DNA of 64,000 bases. Origin: an uncultured Bacteroidales bacterium. GTDB lineage: Bacteria; Bacteroidota; Bacteroidia; Bacteroidales; Bacteroidaceae. Below are positions 24,269 to 32,946 of the stretch, piece after piece. The position numbers and the translations under genes were made by a program. Below the pieces are notes generated by a model. That model ran no database searches and had not been told where the DNA came from. It saw nothing but the letters and a program-made list of their open reading frames with translations. Position 1 is the stretch's first letter. The number at the start of each line of letters is the position of its first letter. The stretch lies in assembly GCA_937914945.1 (NCBI GenBank), contig CALGJF010000056.1, positions 37,911 through 101,910 on the forward strand, read 5' to 3'.

Positions 24269-24969
24269 ACGGCTTCGCTTAAAAATTTTTCGGCTTTTTG
24301 TATATCCTCGGCATGGTCTATGTCGATGATTTTATCAAAGCAATGAGCTTGCAGTGCCAGCCCATCGGTTATGAGCATGCGCTGGAAATTGCGCATGCGC
24401 GAAACTCCCTGCTCCATGCATTTTTGCAGGGTGGTAAGGGCTTTGGGTGTGAGCCCGTATATGCCCCCCGAAATGTATTTGCTATTTCTCCCGGCATTGT
24501 CGCAAAAGGCTGTTATGCGCAGTTGTTCATCGGTTTCCACATATAGCGGTTTTTCGTCGTCTATGTAGTCTGTTACAGCCATGAGCCCGTCGCAGTGGCT
24601 ATTCTCAAACTCGGCAATGTAGCGTGCAAATTCCTCTTCGCGGAAGAGTGTATCTACTGTGGTGAGGCAGAATTTTTCATCGCCTTGCAGATGGGGCATG
24701 AGGGCATGCATGCTGTGCATGGAGCTTGGTGTGTCCTTTATTACAAGATTAATAGGATAGCTCTTTTGTAATTCTTGCAGCAGTGCAAGTGTTTGAGGTT
24801 GCTGCTCGTTTATTATTATGCTCACCGAGTTTGCTCCATGGCGCATAAATAGTTTTACAAGGCGTTCTATAATGGGAACGCCTTGTATTTCAATGAGTGG
24901 CTTGGGGCTTTTTACACCCTCTTGTGCAAGCCGCGAACCTTCGCCGGCGGCTATAATGGCATATTTCAT
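24265..24969 (-). CDS. Nucleotidyltransferase (sugar/polyol-phosphate NTP transferase fold)
   Basis: A 234-residue GT-A-fold nucleotidyltransferase: AIIAAGEGSRL, the NTP-binding loop, followed by KSPKPLIEI; the metal-binding Asp in CLTTVDTLF (about residue 106); GGIYGLTP; and the final Asp motif IDIDHAEDI (about 215-223). The length and motifs match cytidylyl-/uridylyltransferases of the NTP_transf_3 type, including CTP:inositol-1-phosphate and phosphocholine enzymes. Given the CDP-alcohol transferase two genes on, CTP is the most likely donor; this is inference. It lies 8 bp after pdxA and overlaps the ATP-grasp gene. Confidence 0.88.
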   Translation of the reverse strand: MKYAIIAAGEGSRLAQEGVKSPKPLIEIQGVPIIERLVKLFMRHGANSVSIIINEQQPQTLALLQELQKSYPINLVIKDTPSSMHSMHALMPHLQGDEKFCLTTVDTLFREEEFARYIAEFENSHCDGLMAVTDYIDDEKPLYVETDEQLRITAFCDNAGRNSKYISGGIYGLTPKALTTLQKCMEQGVSRMRNFQRMLITDGLALQAHCFDKIIDIDHAEDIQKAEKFLSEAV

Positions 24970-24977
24970 TGCGTGTG

Positions 24978-26078
24978 CTAATCGTTGTCGCTCTGTTGCA
25001 GATTCAGGCGGTTGCTGTCGTCGCGCTTCTCAAAATAGAGTTTGCGCAGCGGGTTGCGACGAGCCTCGTTGTAGGCAGTGCGGTTGCGGTAGATATCTAT
25101 AGCTGCATATATTGCTTGACGGAACGAGTTTTCATCGGCAACGCCCTTGCCGGCAATGTCATATGCAACGCCATGGGCAGGTGATGTGCGTATTATTGGG
25201 AGCCCTGCGGTGAAGTTTATACCGGCACTCATTCCAAGAGCCTTTAATGGGGCAAGCCCTTGGTCGTGGTACATTGCCAATATGGCATCGAAACGGCAAT
25301 AATTTCCGCTGCCCATGAATCCGTCGGCGGCAAAGGGGCCATAGCAGAAAATCTCCTTTTCATCGTTCATCTTCCTTATTGCGGGAATGATAATGTCGTT
25401 CTCCTCGTTGCCCAGCAGTCCGTTGTCGCCGGCATGTGGGTTCAGGGAGAGTACCGCAATTTTGGGTGCATCGATGTTAAAGTCCTCAATGAGGCTGCGG
25501 TTTAGAATGGTCAGTTTCTCTTCCAACAGCTCACGGGTGATGGCTGCGGGAACATCGCGCAAGGGCAGATGCGATGTGGCAACTGCTACGCGGATATCTT
25601 CGCTGCACAGCAGCATGAGCGATTTGCACCCGTCGCCACTGCACTCCTGCAAGTATTCGGTGTGGCCGGGGAAGTGAAACTCCTCGCTGTGAATGGTGCT
25701 TTTGTTTATGGGGGCGGTAACAAGTACATCCACTAATCCTTCGCTGTAATCTTTTACCGCTTTTTCAAGTGCTTCAAAAGCGGCTTGTCCAGCCTCTTTT
25801 GTGGCATTCCCAAGTTCTATGCGCACCTCGTCGCCGTTGCAATTGATGATGTTCAGCTTGCCATCCTGCGCTTCGCCGATGTTTTCTATTGCATTATATG
25901 TAATCTCTAATTCAAGTGCCTTGCGGTGATATGCCGCAGCCTTGGGCGAGCCGTAAATTACAGGCGTACAAATATCGAACATTTCGGGAGTGGCAAATGT
26001 CTTTAATATAACCTCGTAACCTATGCCGTTAATGTCGCCTTGTGTAATGCCGACACGAATTTTGCGTTTGTCGCTCAT
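24978..26078 (-). CDS. pdxA: 4-hydroxythreonine-4-phosphate dehydrogenase
   Basis: A 366-residue PdxA, the NAD-dependent enzyme of DXP-dependent pyridoxal-5'-phosphate synthesis. The start VGITQGDINGIGYEV is typical. The three metal-binding histidines are in FPGHTEYL, LNPHAGD and MYHDQGLAPLK. Length is slightly above the E. coli enzyme (329) because of a longer C-terminus (NEARRNPLRKLYFEKRDDS), as is common in Bacteroidota. It lies 15 bp downstream of the DUF4837 gene and 8 bp upstream of the nucleotidyltransferase, within the long rlmN operon. Whether its position with the lipid-type genes is functional is not clear. Confidence 0.96.
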   Translation of the reverse strand: MSDKRKIRVGITQGDINGIGYEVILKTFATPEMFDICTPVIYGSPKAAAYHRKALELEITYNAIENIGEAQDGKLNIINCNGDEVRIELGNATKEAGQAAFEALEKAVKDYSEGLVDVLVTAPINKSTIHSEEFHFPGHTEYLQECSGDGCKSLMLLCSEDIRVAVATSHLPLRDVPAAITRELLEEKLTILNRSLIEDFNIDAPKIAVLSLNPHAGDNGLLGNEENDIIIPAIRKMNDEKEIFCYGPFAADGFMGSGNYCRFDAILAMYHDQGLAPLKALGMSAGINFTAGLPIIRTSPAHGVAYDIAGKGVADENSFRQAIYAAIDIYRNRTAYNEARRNPLRKLYFEKRDDSNRLNLQQSDND

Positions 26079-26093
26079 ATAAGTATTTTGTTT

Positions 26094-27158
26094 TTATTCG
26101 TTAATATCACTATCGTCGATAACCACTTCGGGTATATGAATACTGTTCTCGATATCCTTGTCTGCGGGTAGTCTCAATGAGAAGAGGGCTGCTTCGAGCT
26201 TGCGAATGAGGTCGCCCTTCTTTTTGTTGGGTGCATAGAGGAATGTCTCTGCCACAATCACACGGCCATTCTTCTCATCAACCATCTGGTGCGATACAAA
26301 CGGGCCGCCCATCATGTCGTTCTCCATTTGCCACAATCCTTTTGCCACCTGCATGTATCTTTGGCGGAACTCGGTGTCATATACATCTACAAACATGGTA
26401 TCTGTTGCCATGTAGCGGTCGGGGCGGTTGCCGGGTATGTTTATCTTCATTACCGAGTCGCGTTTCTGCATGAAGTTCTCACGCGAGAAATTGTCGGTGC
26501 TTGTATATGGGTAGCTATATACAACATAGTTCTGTATGCTGCTGTTGTTGTTTGAAATGTCCGATGCCCACAGAAAATTCTCGCCGCTTTTTATGCTGCG
26601 TATGTTTTTTGTGATGAACATTTCGCACCCGAATTTCTTTTTTACCGAATCGAGGAAATTGGTGTTGTGGTTCTTCTCCTTTTTCAAATCCTGCAACTCG
26701 CGATTCATTTCGGCCGATGTGAAGAAATCTATAATCACCTGTGAGTTCTTTGTTATGTAATCGAGGAACTCCTCCTTTGAGGGCGATTGTATGGTCATTA
26801 TCATCTGCGGAGCTGCGTATTTATCCTGTGTGTATTTGAATTTTGTTTGTGTAAATTGGCTCTTGTCTATCTTTACTTCAATGATATTGCGGAACGATTT
26901 CAACAGGCGCGAGAATCCCGAGGGCTCAGTGAATGAGATGCGGAACGAACGCTCTGATTGAGGTATGGCGGGTACATCGCTGTCGAGTACTCCAAACAGC
27001 GCACGGCCAGCGGGGCCCTCCCAGGTGTCTTTGTCGCATACAACGAGTACCTCATAAGGGAGACCGCTTGATGGGGGTGTGAGCAGCGATGTGCTGCCGT
27101 TGCCACTGCACGATGCTAGTATTGTGGCTGTAAACAGTAGGATGAATAATTTTTTCAT
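26094..27158 (-). CDS. DUF4837 family lipoprotein
   Basis: A 354-residue lipoprotein with signal MKKLFILLFTATILASC, lipobox LASC with the acylated Cys at residue 17. Past it lies a Ser/Gly linker and two alpha/beta repeats of the DUF4837 family (LPYEVLVVCDKDTW..., then YSYPYTSTDNFSRENFMQKRDSVMKINIPG). The start at 27158 is set by the signal peptide; the longer open frame upstream is the rlmN 3' region. Members are confined to Bacteroidota, commonly beside rlmN and pdxA, with unknown function; location is the inner or outer membrane, facing the periplasm or the surface. Confidence 0.9.
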   Translation of the reverse strand: MKKLFILLFTATILASCSGNGSTSLLTPPSSGLPYEVLVVCDKDTWEGPAGRALFGVLDSDVPAIPQSERSFRISFTEPSGFSRLLKSFRNIIEVKIDKSQFTQTKFKYTQDKYAAPQMIMTIQSPSKEEFLDYITKNSQVIIDFFTSAEMNRELQDLKKEKNHNTNFLDSVKKKFGCEMFITKNIRSIKSGENFLWASDISNNNSSIQNYVVYSYPYTSTDNFSRENFMQKRDSVMKINIPGNRPDRYMATDTMFVDVYDTEFRQRYMQVAKGLWQMENDMMGGPFVSHQMVDEKNGRVIVAETFLYAPNKKKGDLIRKLEAALFSLRLPADKDIENSIHIPEVVIDDSDINE

Positions 27159-27186
27159 GATATATCTTTTTTTGTTAATTCCCGAT

Positions 27187-28221
27187 TTATTGTTTTTGTT
27201 CGTTTTTAAGGGTTGAAAGCATGCCGCATGCTGCAAAAATGTCCTCTCCGCGCGATGCCCGTATGGTGGTGAACAGGCCGTTCTTTGTGAGGTAGTCGCG
27301 CAGGTTGGTCATCTCCTCGTTGCTCACCCCCTCCAAAGGCACGCCTGGGATTGCGTGGTAACGTATGAGGTTTATGCGGCAGTCGAGCCCCGATAGCAGT
27401 TGCAGCAGTTTGCGTGCATGAAAATGCGAGTCGTTTATCCCTTTGAATACTATATACTCAAAGGTCAGGCGACGCTGGTGGCTGAAATCGTATTCTTTAA
27501 GCAGTTCCACAATCTCTGTTATGGAGTATCCGCGCTCGGCAGGCATTATCTCGCTGCGTTTTTCCGGTATAGGGTGGTGCAGGCTTATTGCTATATGGTA
27601 ATCACCGGCATCGAGCAGGCGTTTAAGCCCTTTGCGCACTCCCACCGACGATACGGTTAGGCGGTGTGGGCTCCATCCCAGAGCATAATCGGCTGTCAGC
27701 ACCTCAATGGTCTTTAATATGTTTTCGAGGTTGTCGCAGGGCTCTCCCATGCCCATGAACACTATGTTTGTGAGTTTTTCATGTTCGGGCAGAGCAAATA
27801 TCTGGTTAAGAATCTCGTTGGCTGTGAGCCCGGCTGTGTATTTTTGCTTGCCTGTCATGCAGAAAAGGCAATTCATCTTGCACCCCACCTGGCACGAAAC
27901 GCACAGGGTGGCACGCTCGCCATCGGGGATATAGACAGCCTCCACGAAATGGTTGTTGTCCACAGCGTAAAGATATTTTACGGTACCGTCGCAAGAACGT
28001 GCGGCATCGGCAGGCGGGCAGTGCCCCACTTCAAAAAGTTGTTGCAGCTTCTCGCGGTTCTTAATGGATATGTTTGTCATCTCCTCGATATGGCGGACAC
28101 GTTTCTTATACACCCAATCTGCTATCTGCTTGGCTGTAAAGGCTGGCATGCCGGCCTCTTGCACAGCCTCTTTTAGCTCTGCAAGTGTCATTCCCAGCAA
28201 ATATCTCTTTTTGTCGCTCAT
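27187..28221 (-). CDS. rlmN: 23S rRNA (adenine2503-C2)-methyltransferase, radical SAM
   Basis: A 344-residue radical SAM methyltransferase that methylates A2503 of 23S rRNA and A37 of some tRNAs. The 4Fe-4S motif CxxxCxxC is CKMNCLFC, in the extended CVSCQVGCKMNCLFC. The SAM-contact motif VFMGMGEPCDN and the C-terminal catalytic Cys in FAACGML are present. Length is typical (about 345-385). It is the first gene of the minus-strand operon that continues through DUF4837 and pdxA to the CDP-alcohol cluster. A -7 box TATTTTTG lies 23 bp upstream. Confidence 0.96.
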   Translation of the reverse strand: MSDKKRYLLGMTLAELKEAVQEAGMPAFTAKQIADWVYKKRVRHIEEMTNISIKNREKLQQLFEVGHCPPADAARSCDGTVKYLYAVDNNHFVEAVYIPDGERATLCVSCQVGCKMNCLFCMTGKQKYTAGLTANEILNQIFALPEHEKLTNIVFMGMGEPCDNLENILKTIEVLTADYALGWSPHRLTVSSVGVRKGLKRLLDAGDYHIAISLHHPIPEKRSEIMPAERGYSITEIVELLKEYDFSHQRRLTFEYIVFKGINDSHFHARKLLQLLSGLDCRINLIRYHAIPGVPLEGVSNEEMTNLRDYLTKNGLFTTIRASRGEDIFAACGMLSTLKNEQKQ

Positions 28222-28243
28222 GGCTCATGGTCTGTTTCTTATG

Positions 28244-28251
28244 CAAAAATA
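28244..28251 (-). promoter_or_regulatory. -7 promoter box of the rlmN operon
   Basis: On the minus strand TATTTTTG matches TAnnTTTG exactly, 23 bp before the rlmN ATG. No TTTG is found 19-21 bp upstream of it, so only the -7 half is supported. Confidence 0.45.
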
Positions 28252-28343
28252 AGTGATTATTTCCAATTTACTTAATGAAATTGTTTTAATTTATTATAAA
28301 TAATATGCCGATATCGGTGCAGTTGATATTTTGTTGCTTGGTT

Positions 28344-28375
28344 TTTGTGTAATATCGTGCTTTTTATTACTTTCG
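28344..28375 (+). promoter_or_regulatory. Promoter of the GT2-DUF4922 / SpoIID operon
   Basis: TTTG at 28344-28347 and TACTTTCG at 28368-28375 are 20 bp apart, one mismatch from the Bacteroidota consensus, with the start expected near 28382, about 45 bp before the ATG. Confidence 0.6.
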
Positions 28376-28426
28376 CAGTGGTAGTTGCGCCTGGGTGGGC
28401 GTTTCGGTTTTTTGTAAATAAAATAT

Positions 28427-30835
28427 ATGAAAAATATGTCGATAGACCTCTTTATCCCTCATTTCATCGGGGATTGTTTGTTGCAGGAAATGCAACCGTT
28501 CATGGAATCGCCTGCCGTGGCGAATATTTTCTTGATGTGCCACGAGGAATGCCCCTTGTCGCTGCCGCCTAAAGTGAAGGGGTTTGGTGTGAAATCACTT
28601 GCAGCCGATGATGCTTTCTTGAAGATGGCGGCCGTTGCAACATCGGAATTTGTAATATATTTTTCAAAAGGATTGCCACAGATAACACCCTCGGCATTGG
28701 AGAGGTTTTGCGCATCTGTGCCACAAGATGCCTCTATGGCTTATGCCGATTACCATAAAATCATAAACGGTGAAAAATGTGAAGCACCTACGATTGATTA
28801 TCAGCCGGGTAGTCTGCGAAACGATTTTGACTTTGGCTCGGTGCTTCTTTTCCGTACATCGGCATTAAAGGAGTATGCTTTGTCGGCATCGGATGAGTAC
28901 GAATATGCCGGGCTCTATCGCCTGCGTCTTGCGCTTAGCCGTGTTGGTAAAATTTTTCATTATAAGGAGTTCCTTTATACGGAGCAAGAAACGGATACCC
29001 GCAAGAGCGGTGAGAAACAATTTGATTATGTGAACCCGGCGCAGCGCGAGGTTCAGATAGAAATGGAGGAGGCATGTACCGCCCATCTGAAGGCAATAGG
29101 TGGTTGCCTGCCTGCGTGTAAATATGACGATATAGAACTATCTGCGGGCGATTTTCCTGTTGAGGCATCTGTTATTATTCCTGTGCTTAACCGCGCATCA
29201 ACCATTGGCGATGCAATAAAATCTGTCCTTGAACAGCAGGCCTCCTTCCCGTTTAATATAATAGTGGTGGATAACCACTCCACCGACGGGACATCCGATA
29301 TAATAGATGCTTTCGGCGATGAAAGGGTGGTGCATATAATACCGGTTCGTACCGATTTGGGTATAGGCGGCTGTTGGAACGAGGCAGTGAACAGCCCTCA
29401 TTGCGGGCGCTTTGCAGTGCAGCTCGACAGCGACGACCTGTATAGCTCACCAAACACCCTTCAACAGATAGTGGATGAGTTCTACAAGCAGCGTTGTGCC
29501 ATGCTCATAGGTTCATATCGTATTTGTGATTTTGAATTGAATACACTCCCTCCCGGGGTTATAGACCACCGCGAATGGAGCGAGGAGAATGGTCGCAACA
29601 ATGCCTTGCGCATAAACGGATTGGGTGCTCCCCGCGCTTTTTATACACCCGTTATTCGCTCGGTGAGTTTCCCAAATGTGAGCTATGGCGAGGATTATGC
29701 CGTGGGCTTGCAGATATCACGTCGTTACAGGATAGGTCGCATATACGATGTGCTCTATCTGTGCCGTCGCTGGGGCGGTAACTCCGATGCCGCCCTTTCG
29801 CATGCCAAGGTAAATGCTCATAATTTTTACAAAGATTCGATACGCACGGCCGAATTGCAGGCGCGCTTGGAACTTGTGAAGGATATGAGTACTCCATCGC
29901 TCGATGAATTGGAGGATTTCTTTGCCCGTCAGTTGGCGCAATGGCCCGATGCCGAGGCGCGTTACGACGCCCTCTCTTCGGTGAGCGTTCGCACGTTCGA
30001 CAATGGTCTTGCGTTGCAGTACAATCCTGCGCGCGCCGTCTCCACGGCAGCCAAGGTGGATGCTGCATCGTTGGCTTCGCGCCCTTGTTTCCTGTGTCCG
30101 GCCAATCGCCCTGTGCAGCAGATGAGCCTGCGTGCCATGGGCTCTCTCACTGTGCTTGTGAATCCCTTTCCTATATTGCCATGCCATTTTACAATAGCAA
30201 AAAACACTCATACTCCCCAAAGGATAAACGCGCTTTTTGCCGATATGTTGCACCTGTCGCGCTCATGGCAGGGTATGGCTCTTTTCTATAATGGAGCTAA
30301 ATGCGGTGCTTCGGCCCCCGACCATGCTCATTTGCAGGCGGTGCGTGCAGCCGATGTGCCCTTGTTAAACGAGCGGTGGAATGCAGCGATAGAGGAGTGT
30401 ATGCAGCCTGTATATATAGCAGAGGGGAGTGCGCTTTATAGGGTTGGTGATTATGTTGTGCCTCTTTTTGTGATAGTTGCCAATTGTGTTAGCGAGGCGG
30501 TGGAGTTGATGAACGGTCTTGTAGCGGCTCTTCCCATGGTCGATGGTGAGGGGGAACCCCGTATGAATGTGATATGCAGTTATTCTCCCTCGCAAGGTTA
30601 TGTTGTAACGGTTATTCCACGTGCCAAGCATCGTCCTGCGTGTTATGGTGCCGATGGCAATGCGCAGCGCATTGTAAGCCCGGGTACTTTGGATATGGCA
30701 GGCCTGCTCATAACGCCCCGCAAGTGTGATTTTGATGATATAACAGCCGATGAGGCTGTTGCGTTGTTGCGTGAAGTGGCAATAGATGAAATAACTGCCG
30801 ACGAGATTTGCGAAAATATTGTCGATGCCTTATGA
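28427..30835 (+). CDS. GT2 glycosyltransferase fused to a DUF4922 HIT-like domain
   Basis: An 802-residue cytoplasmic fusion. Residues 1-235 are an uncharacterised N-terminal region with a partial GT-A-like look. Residues 244-470 are a GT2 domain (ASVIIPVLNRASTI, DNHSTDGT, metal-binding DSDD). Residues 510-800 are DUF4922, related to the HIT/GalT-type nucleotidylyl phosphorylases, with FLCPANRP and a catalytic-type histidine motif DHAHLQ (near residue 631). One polypeptide therefore joins sugar transfer with phosphorolysis or cleavage of a nucleotide compound. The stop overlaps the start of the SpoIID/LytB gene (ATGA). The substrate is unknown. The start could also be the ATG 9 bp downstream. 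Confidence 0.82.
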   Translation: MKNMSIDLFIPHFIGDCLLQEMQPFMESPAVANIFLMCHEECPLSLPPKVKGFGVKSLAADDAFLKMAAVATSEFVIYFSKGLPQITPSALERFCASVPQDASMAYADYHKIINGEKCEAPTIDYQPGSLRNDFDFGSVLLFRTSALKEYALSASDEYEYAGLYRLRLALSRVGKIFHYKEFLYTEQETDTRKSGEKQFDYVNPAQREVQIEMEEACTAHLKAIGGCLPACKYDDIELSAGDFPVEASVIIPVLNRASTIGDAIKSVLEQQASFPFNIIVVDNHSTDGTSDIIDAFGDERVVHIIPVRTDLGIGGCWNEAVNSPHCGRFAVQLDSDDLYSSPNTLQQIVDEFYKQRCAMLIGSYRICDFELNTLPPGVIDHREWSEENGRNNALRINGLGAPRAFYTPVIRSVSFPNVSYGEDYAVGLQISRRYRIGRIYDVLYLCRRWGGNSDAALSHAKVNAHNFYKDSIRTAELQARLELVKDMSTPSLDELEDFFARQLAQWPDAEARYDALSSVSVRTFDNGLALQYNPARAVSTAAKVDAASLASRPCFLCPANRPVQQMSLRAMGSLTVLVNPFPILPCHFTIAKNTHTPQRINALFADMLHLSRSWQGMALFYNGAKCGASAPDHAHLQAVRAADVPLLNERWNAAIEECMQPVYIAEGSALYRVGDYVVPLFVIVANCVSEAVELMNGLVAALPMVDGEGEPRMNVICSYSPSQGYVVTVIPRAKHRPACYGADGNAQRIVSPGTLDMAGLLITPRKCDFDDITADEAVALLREVAIDEITADEICENIVDAL

Positions 30836-32118
30836 AGACGGTTGATGTAGGTATTTTGCTTGCTCCCCGCGTTGTGTTTGAATTTGTGGGCGAATATAGC
30901 TGTAATGGGGTGGTGTGTGGCTCAAAAAACTCTGTTTTCATCGGAGAAAACAGCCTTGTTTTCAATGGTTGTGAGTACAACGAACTTCTTTTTATCCCTG
31001 CCGACGACAGCTGTCGCTTTGTGCTCCACGATGTGGTTATCGGTGTCAATTTTCATTGGCAGCGAAGGGAAAACCAAACCTTCAAGGGCGAACTGCGTTT
31101 TATTGTAGAGGATGGGCAGGTGAGGGCTGTAAACCGCCTTTTTATCGAAGATTATTTGGTAAGCGTTATATCGTCGGAAATGTCGGCTACAAGTTCGCTC
31201 GAATTCTTGAAGGCTCACACTGTTATATCGCGCAGTTGGCTCTATGCTCAACTGTTGCGCAAGGAGCGCTTGCAAGCAGGGGTGCTTGGCTATGAATCGC
31301 CCGACGAGGTGGTTCGTTGGTATGCCCGCGAAGACCACACGCTTTTCGACCTATGTGCCGATGACCACTGCCAGCGATATCAGGGGCTCACCCGCTCGCT
31401 TAATCCCAATGTGGAGGCTGCTGTAAAGGCTACGGAGAATGTTGTACTTAAATATGATGGCGAGGTGTGCGATGCACGTTTCAGCAAGTGTTGCGGTGGT
31501 GCCACAGAACATTTTTCGGCATGTTGGGAGGATGTTGATTATGCCTATTTGCAGGCTTTTCGCGATACGGAGCAAAAAGAGCCCTTGCCACCGTTGTCTA
31601 CCGAAGAGGGTGCCCGTGCATGGATAGAGAGTGAGCCCGATGCCTTTTGCTCGGCTGTGGCTCCCGAAATCCTCTCCCAAGTGCTTAATAATTACGACCG
31701 TGAAACCCCCGATTTTTATCGTTGGCAGGTGAGATATACGCAGGAGGAACTGTCGCGTCTTGTCGCATCCCGTTCGGGTGTTGATTTTGGTGTGATAGAG
31801 GATTTGCAACCTGTGGAGCGCGGTGCCTCGGGTCGTTTGGTGAAATTGCGCATCGTGGGTACGAAGGCTGTGAAAACGGTGGGCAAGGAGCTTGAAATTC
31901 GTCGTTGGCTGTCGCCCACACATCTTTACAGTTCGGCTTTTGTGGTAGATAAAGTATGCGAACATGGTACAACTGTTTTTCTGCTTAAAGGTGCCGGTTG
32001 GGGGCATGGAGTGGGGCTTTGCCAGATAGGTGCTGCCGTAATGGGTGAAAAGGGTTATTCATATACGCAAATATTGCAGCATTATTACCCGGGGGCCCTC
32101 CTTGAATCTGTTCATTAA
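30832..32118 (+). CDS. SpoIID/LytB domain protein
   Basis: A 428-residue protein of the SpoIID/LytB (amidase-enhancer) family. The N-terminal beta region is followed by the family core: VNRLFIEDYLVSVISSEM, then LKAHTVISRSWLYAQL, CCGGATEHFSACWED, and the conserved end GAGWGHGVGLCQIGA (about residues 390-404). In sporulators SpoIID is a lytic transglycosylase acting on denuded glycan strands; the Bacteroidota role is not established. No clear signal peptide is seen from the chosen ATG, so a cytoplasmic role on muropeptides is possible. Four-base overlap with the GT2-DUF4922 gene indicates translational coupling. The open frame upstream of 30832 is inside the previous gene. Confidence 0.88.
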   Translation: MKTVDVGILLAPRVVFEFVGEYSCNGVVCGSKNSVFIGENSLVFNGCEYNELLFIPADDSCRFVLHDVVIGVNFHWQRRENQTFKGELRFIVEDGQVRAVNRLFIEDYLVSVISSEMSATSSLEFLKAHTVISRSWLYAQLLRKERLQAGVLGYESPDEVVRWYAREDHTLFDLCADDHCQRYQGLTRSLNPNVEAAVKATENVVLKYDGEVCDARFSKCCGGATEHFSACWEDVDYAYLQAFRDTEQKEPLPPLSTEEGARAWIESEPDAFCSAVAPEILSQVLNNYDRETPDFYRWQVRYTQEELSRLVASRSGVDFGVIEDLQPVERGASGRLVKLRIVGTKAVKTVGKELEIRRWLSPTHLYSSAFVVDKVCEHGTTVFLLKGAGWGHGVGLCQIGAAVMGEKGYSYTQILQHYYPGALLESVH

Positions 32119-32170
32119 GGGCTCGATTTTTAACATCCTTTTTGTCTGTTGCTATATTTTCCTGTTTTGC

Positions 32171-32202
32171 TTTGTTTGTTATTGTTAAAATTACTAATTT
32201 TG
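32171..32202 (+). promoter_or_regulatory. Promoter of the exopolysaccharide locus
   Basis: TTTG (32171-32174), a 20-bp spacer and TAATTTTG (32195-32202) match the Bacteroidota consensus exactly. The start should be near 32209, leaving a leader of about 135 nt before the first gene. The next good promoter on this strand is beyond 50 kb, so one transcript may cover the 15-kb locus. Confidence 0.75.
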
Positions 32203-32343
32203 TATTTATTTTATAATAACAGCGTGCGTTGCGCATAATTATTTGGTGCTTTGCACAATAAAAAGCGGTATTTGCAGTTAATTAAATGATTGTATCTGCT
32301 TTTGATTTACAACATGCAAGGAGGTAAAAAATATAGTGATGGC

Positions 32344-32937
32344 ATGAACATATGCCAGCGAACAATAAAACGCATATTCGATATCGTTTGTTCGTTGGTG
32401 GGTATGCTGTTTCTCTCCCCGCTGTTTCTATACATCTATATCAAACTGCGCAAGCAGGGCGACGGGCCTGTTATCTTCAAACAAGAGCGTATGGGCTATA
32501 AGGGCAAGCCTTTTTTCATACTTAAATACCGTACAATGCGAGTGGATGCCGACGATAGCGAAGAACCCAACCTTGCATGCAAGGAGGATAATCGCCTGAC
32601 ACCGTTCGGCCGTTTCTTGCGCGAACATCATCTCGATGAATTGCCGCAGCTGTGGAATGTGTTGGTGGGCGATATGTCTTTCGTGGGCCCTCGCCCCGAA
32701 CGCAAGTTCTTTATAGACAAAATAATGCAGCACAATCCCGATTATGAATATATCTATCTCATGCGCCCCGGCCTCACATCGCCTGCATCGGTGTATAACG
32801 GGTACACCGATACCATGGAGAAGATGCTCATCCGCCTGGATATGGATTTGGAGTATTTGCAGAAAAGGGGGCTCTGGCTCGATATAAAAATTGTCTTTAT
32901 CACTGTTTACAGCATACTTAAAGGAAAAAAAATATAA
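32344..32937 (+). CDS. Initiating sugar-phosphate transferase (bacterial sugar transferase family)
   Basis: A 197-residue polyprenyl-phosphate sugar-1-phosphate transferase of the short WecA-independent (PglC/WcaJ C-terminal) type. An N-terminal hydrophobic hairpin (KRIFDIVCSLVGMLFLSPLFLYIYI) is followed by FKQERMGYKGKPFFILKYRTM, with the catalytic Asp-Glu pair in LREHHLDELPQLWNVLVGDMSFVGPRP. It starts assembly of the repeat unit on undecaprenyl phosphate. The start at 32344 gives the normal family length; upstream in-frame starts at 32314 and 32290 are possible, and an AAGGAGGT sequence lies 16-23 bp upstream. It is first of the exopolysaccharide operon. Confidence 0.93.
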   Translation: MNICQRTIKRIFDIVCSLVGMLFLSPLFLYIYIKLRKQGDGPVIFKQERMGYKGKPFFILKYRTMRVDADDSEEPNLACKEDNRLTPFGRFLREHHLDELPQLWNVLVGDMSFVGPRPERKFFIDKIMQHNPDYEYIYLMRPGLTSPASVYNGYTDTMEKMLIRLDMDLEYLQKRGLWLDIKIVFITVYSILKGKKI

Positions 32938-32946
32938 AATACGAAT

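Noticed and set aside
24978..26078. pdxA as part of the CDP-alcohol pathway
   Set aside because: PdxA has a well-defined role in PLP synthesis. Sharing a transcript is not enough to link it to the lipid-type genes.
32119..32343. UpxY/NusG-type antiterminator or invertible promoter before the exopolysaccharide locus
   Set aside because: No upxY-like gene and no inverted repeats flanking the promoter at 32171-32202 are visible, unlike the phase-variable capsule loci of Bacteroides.
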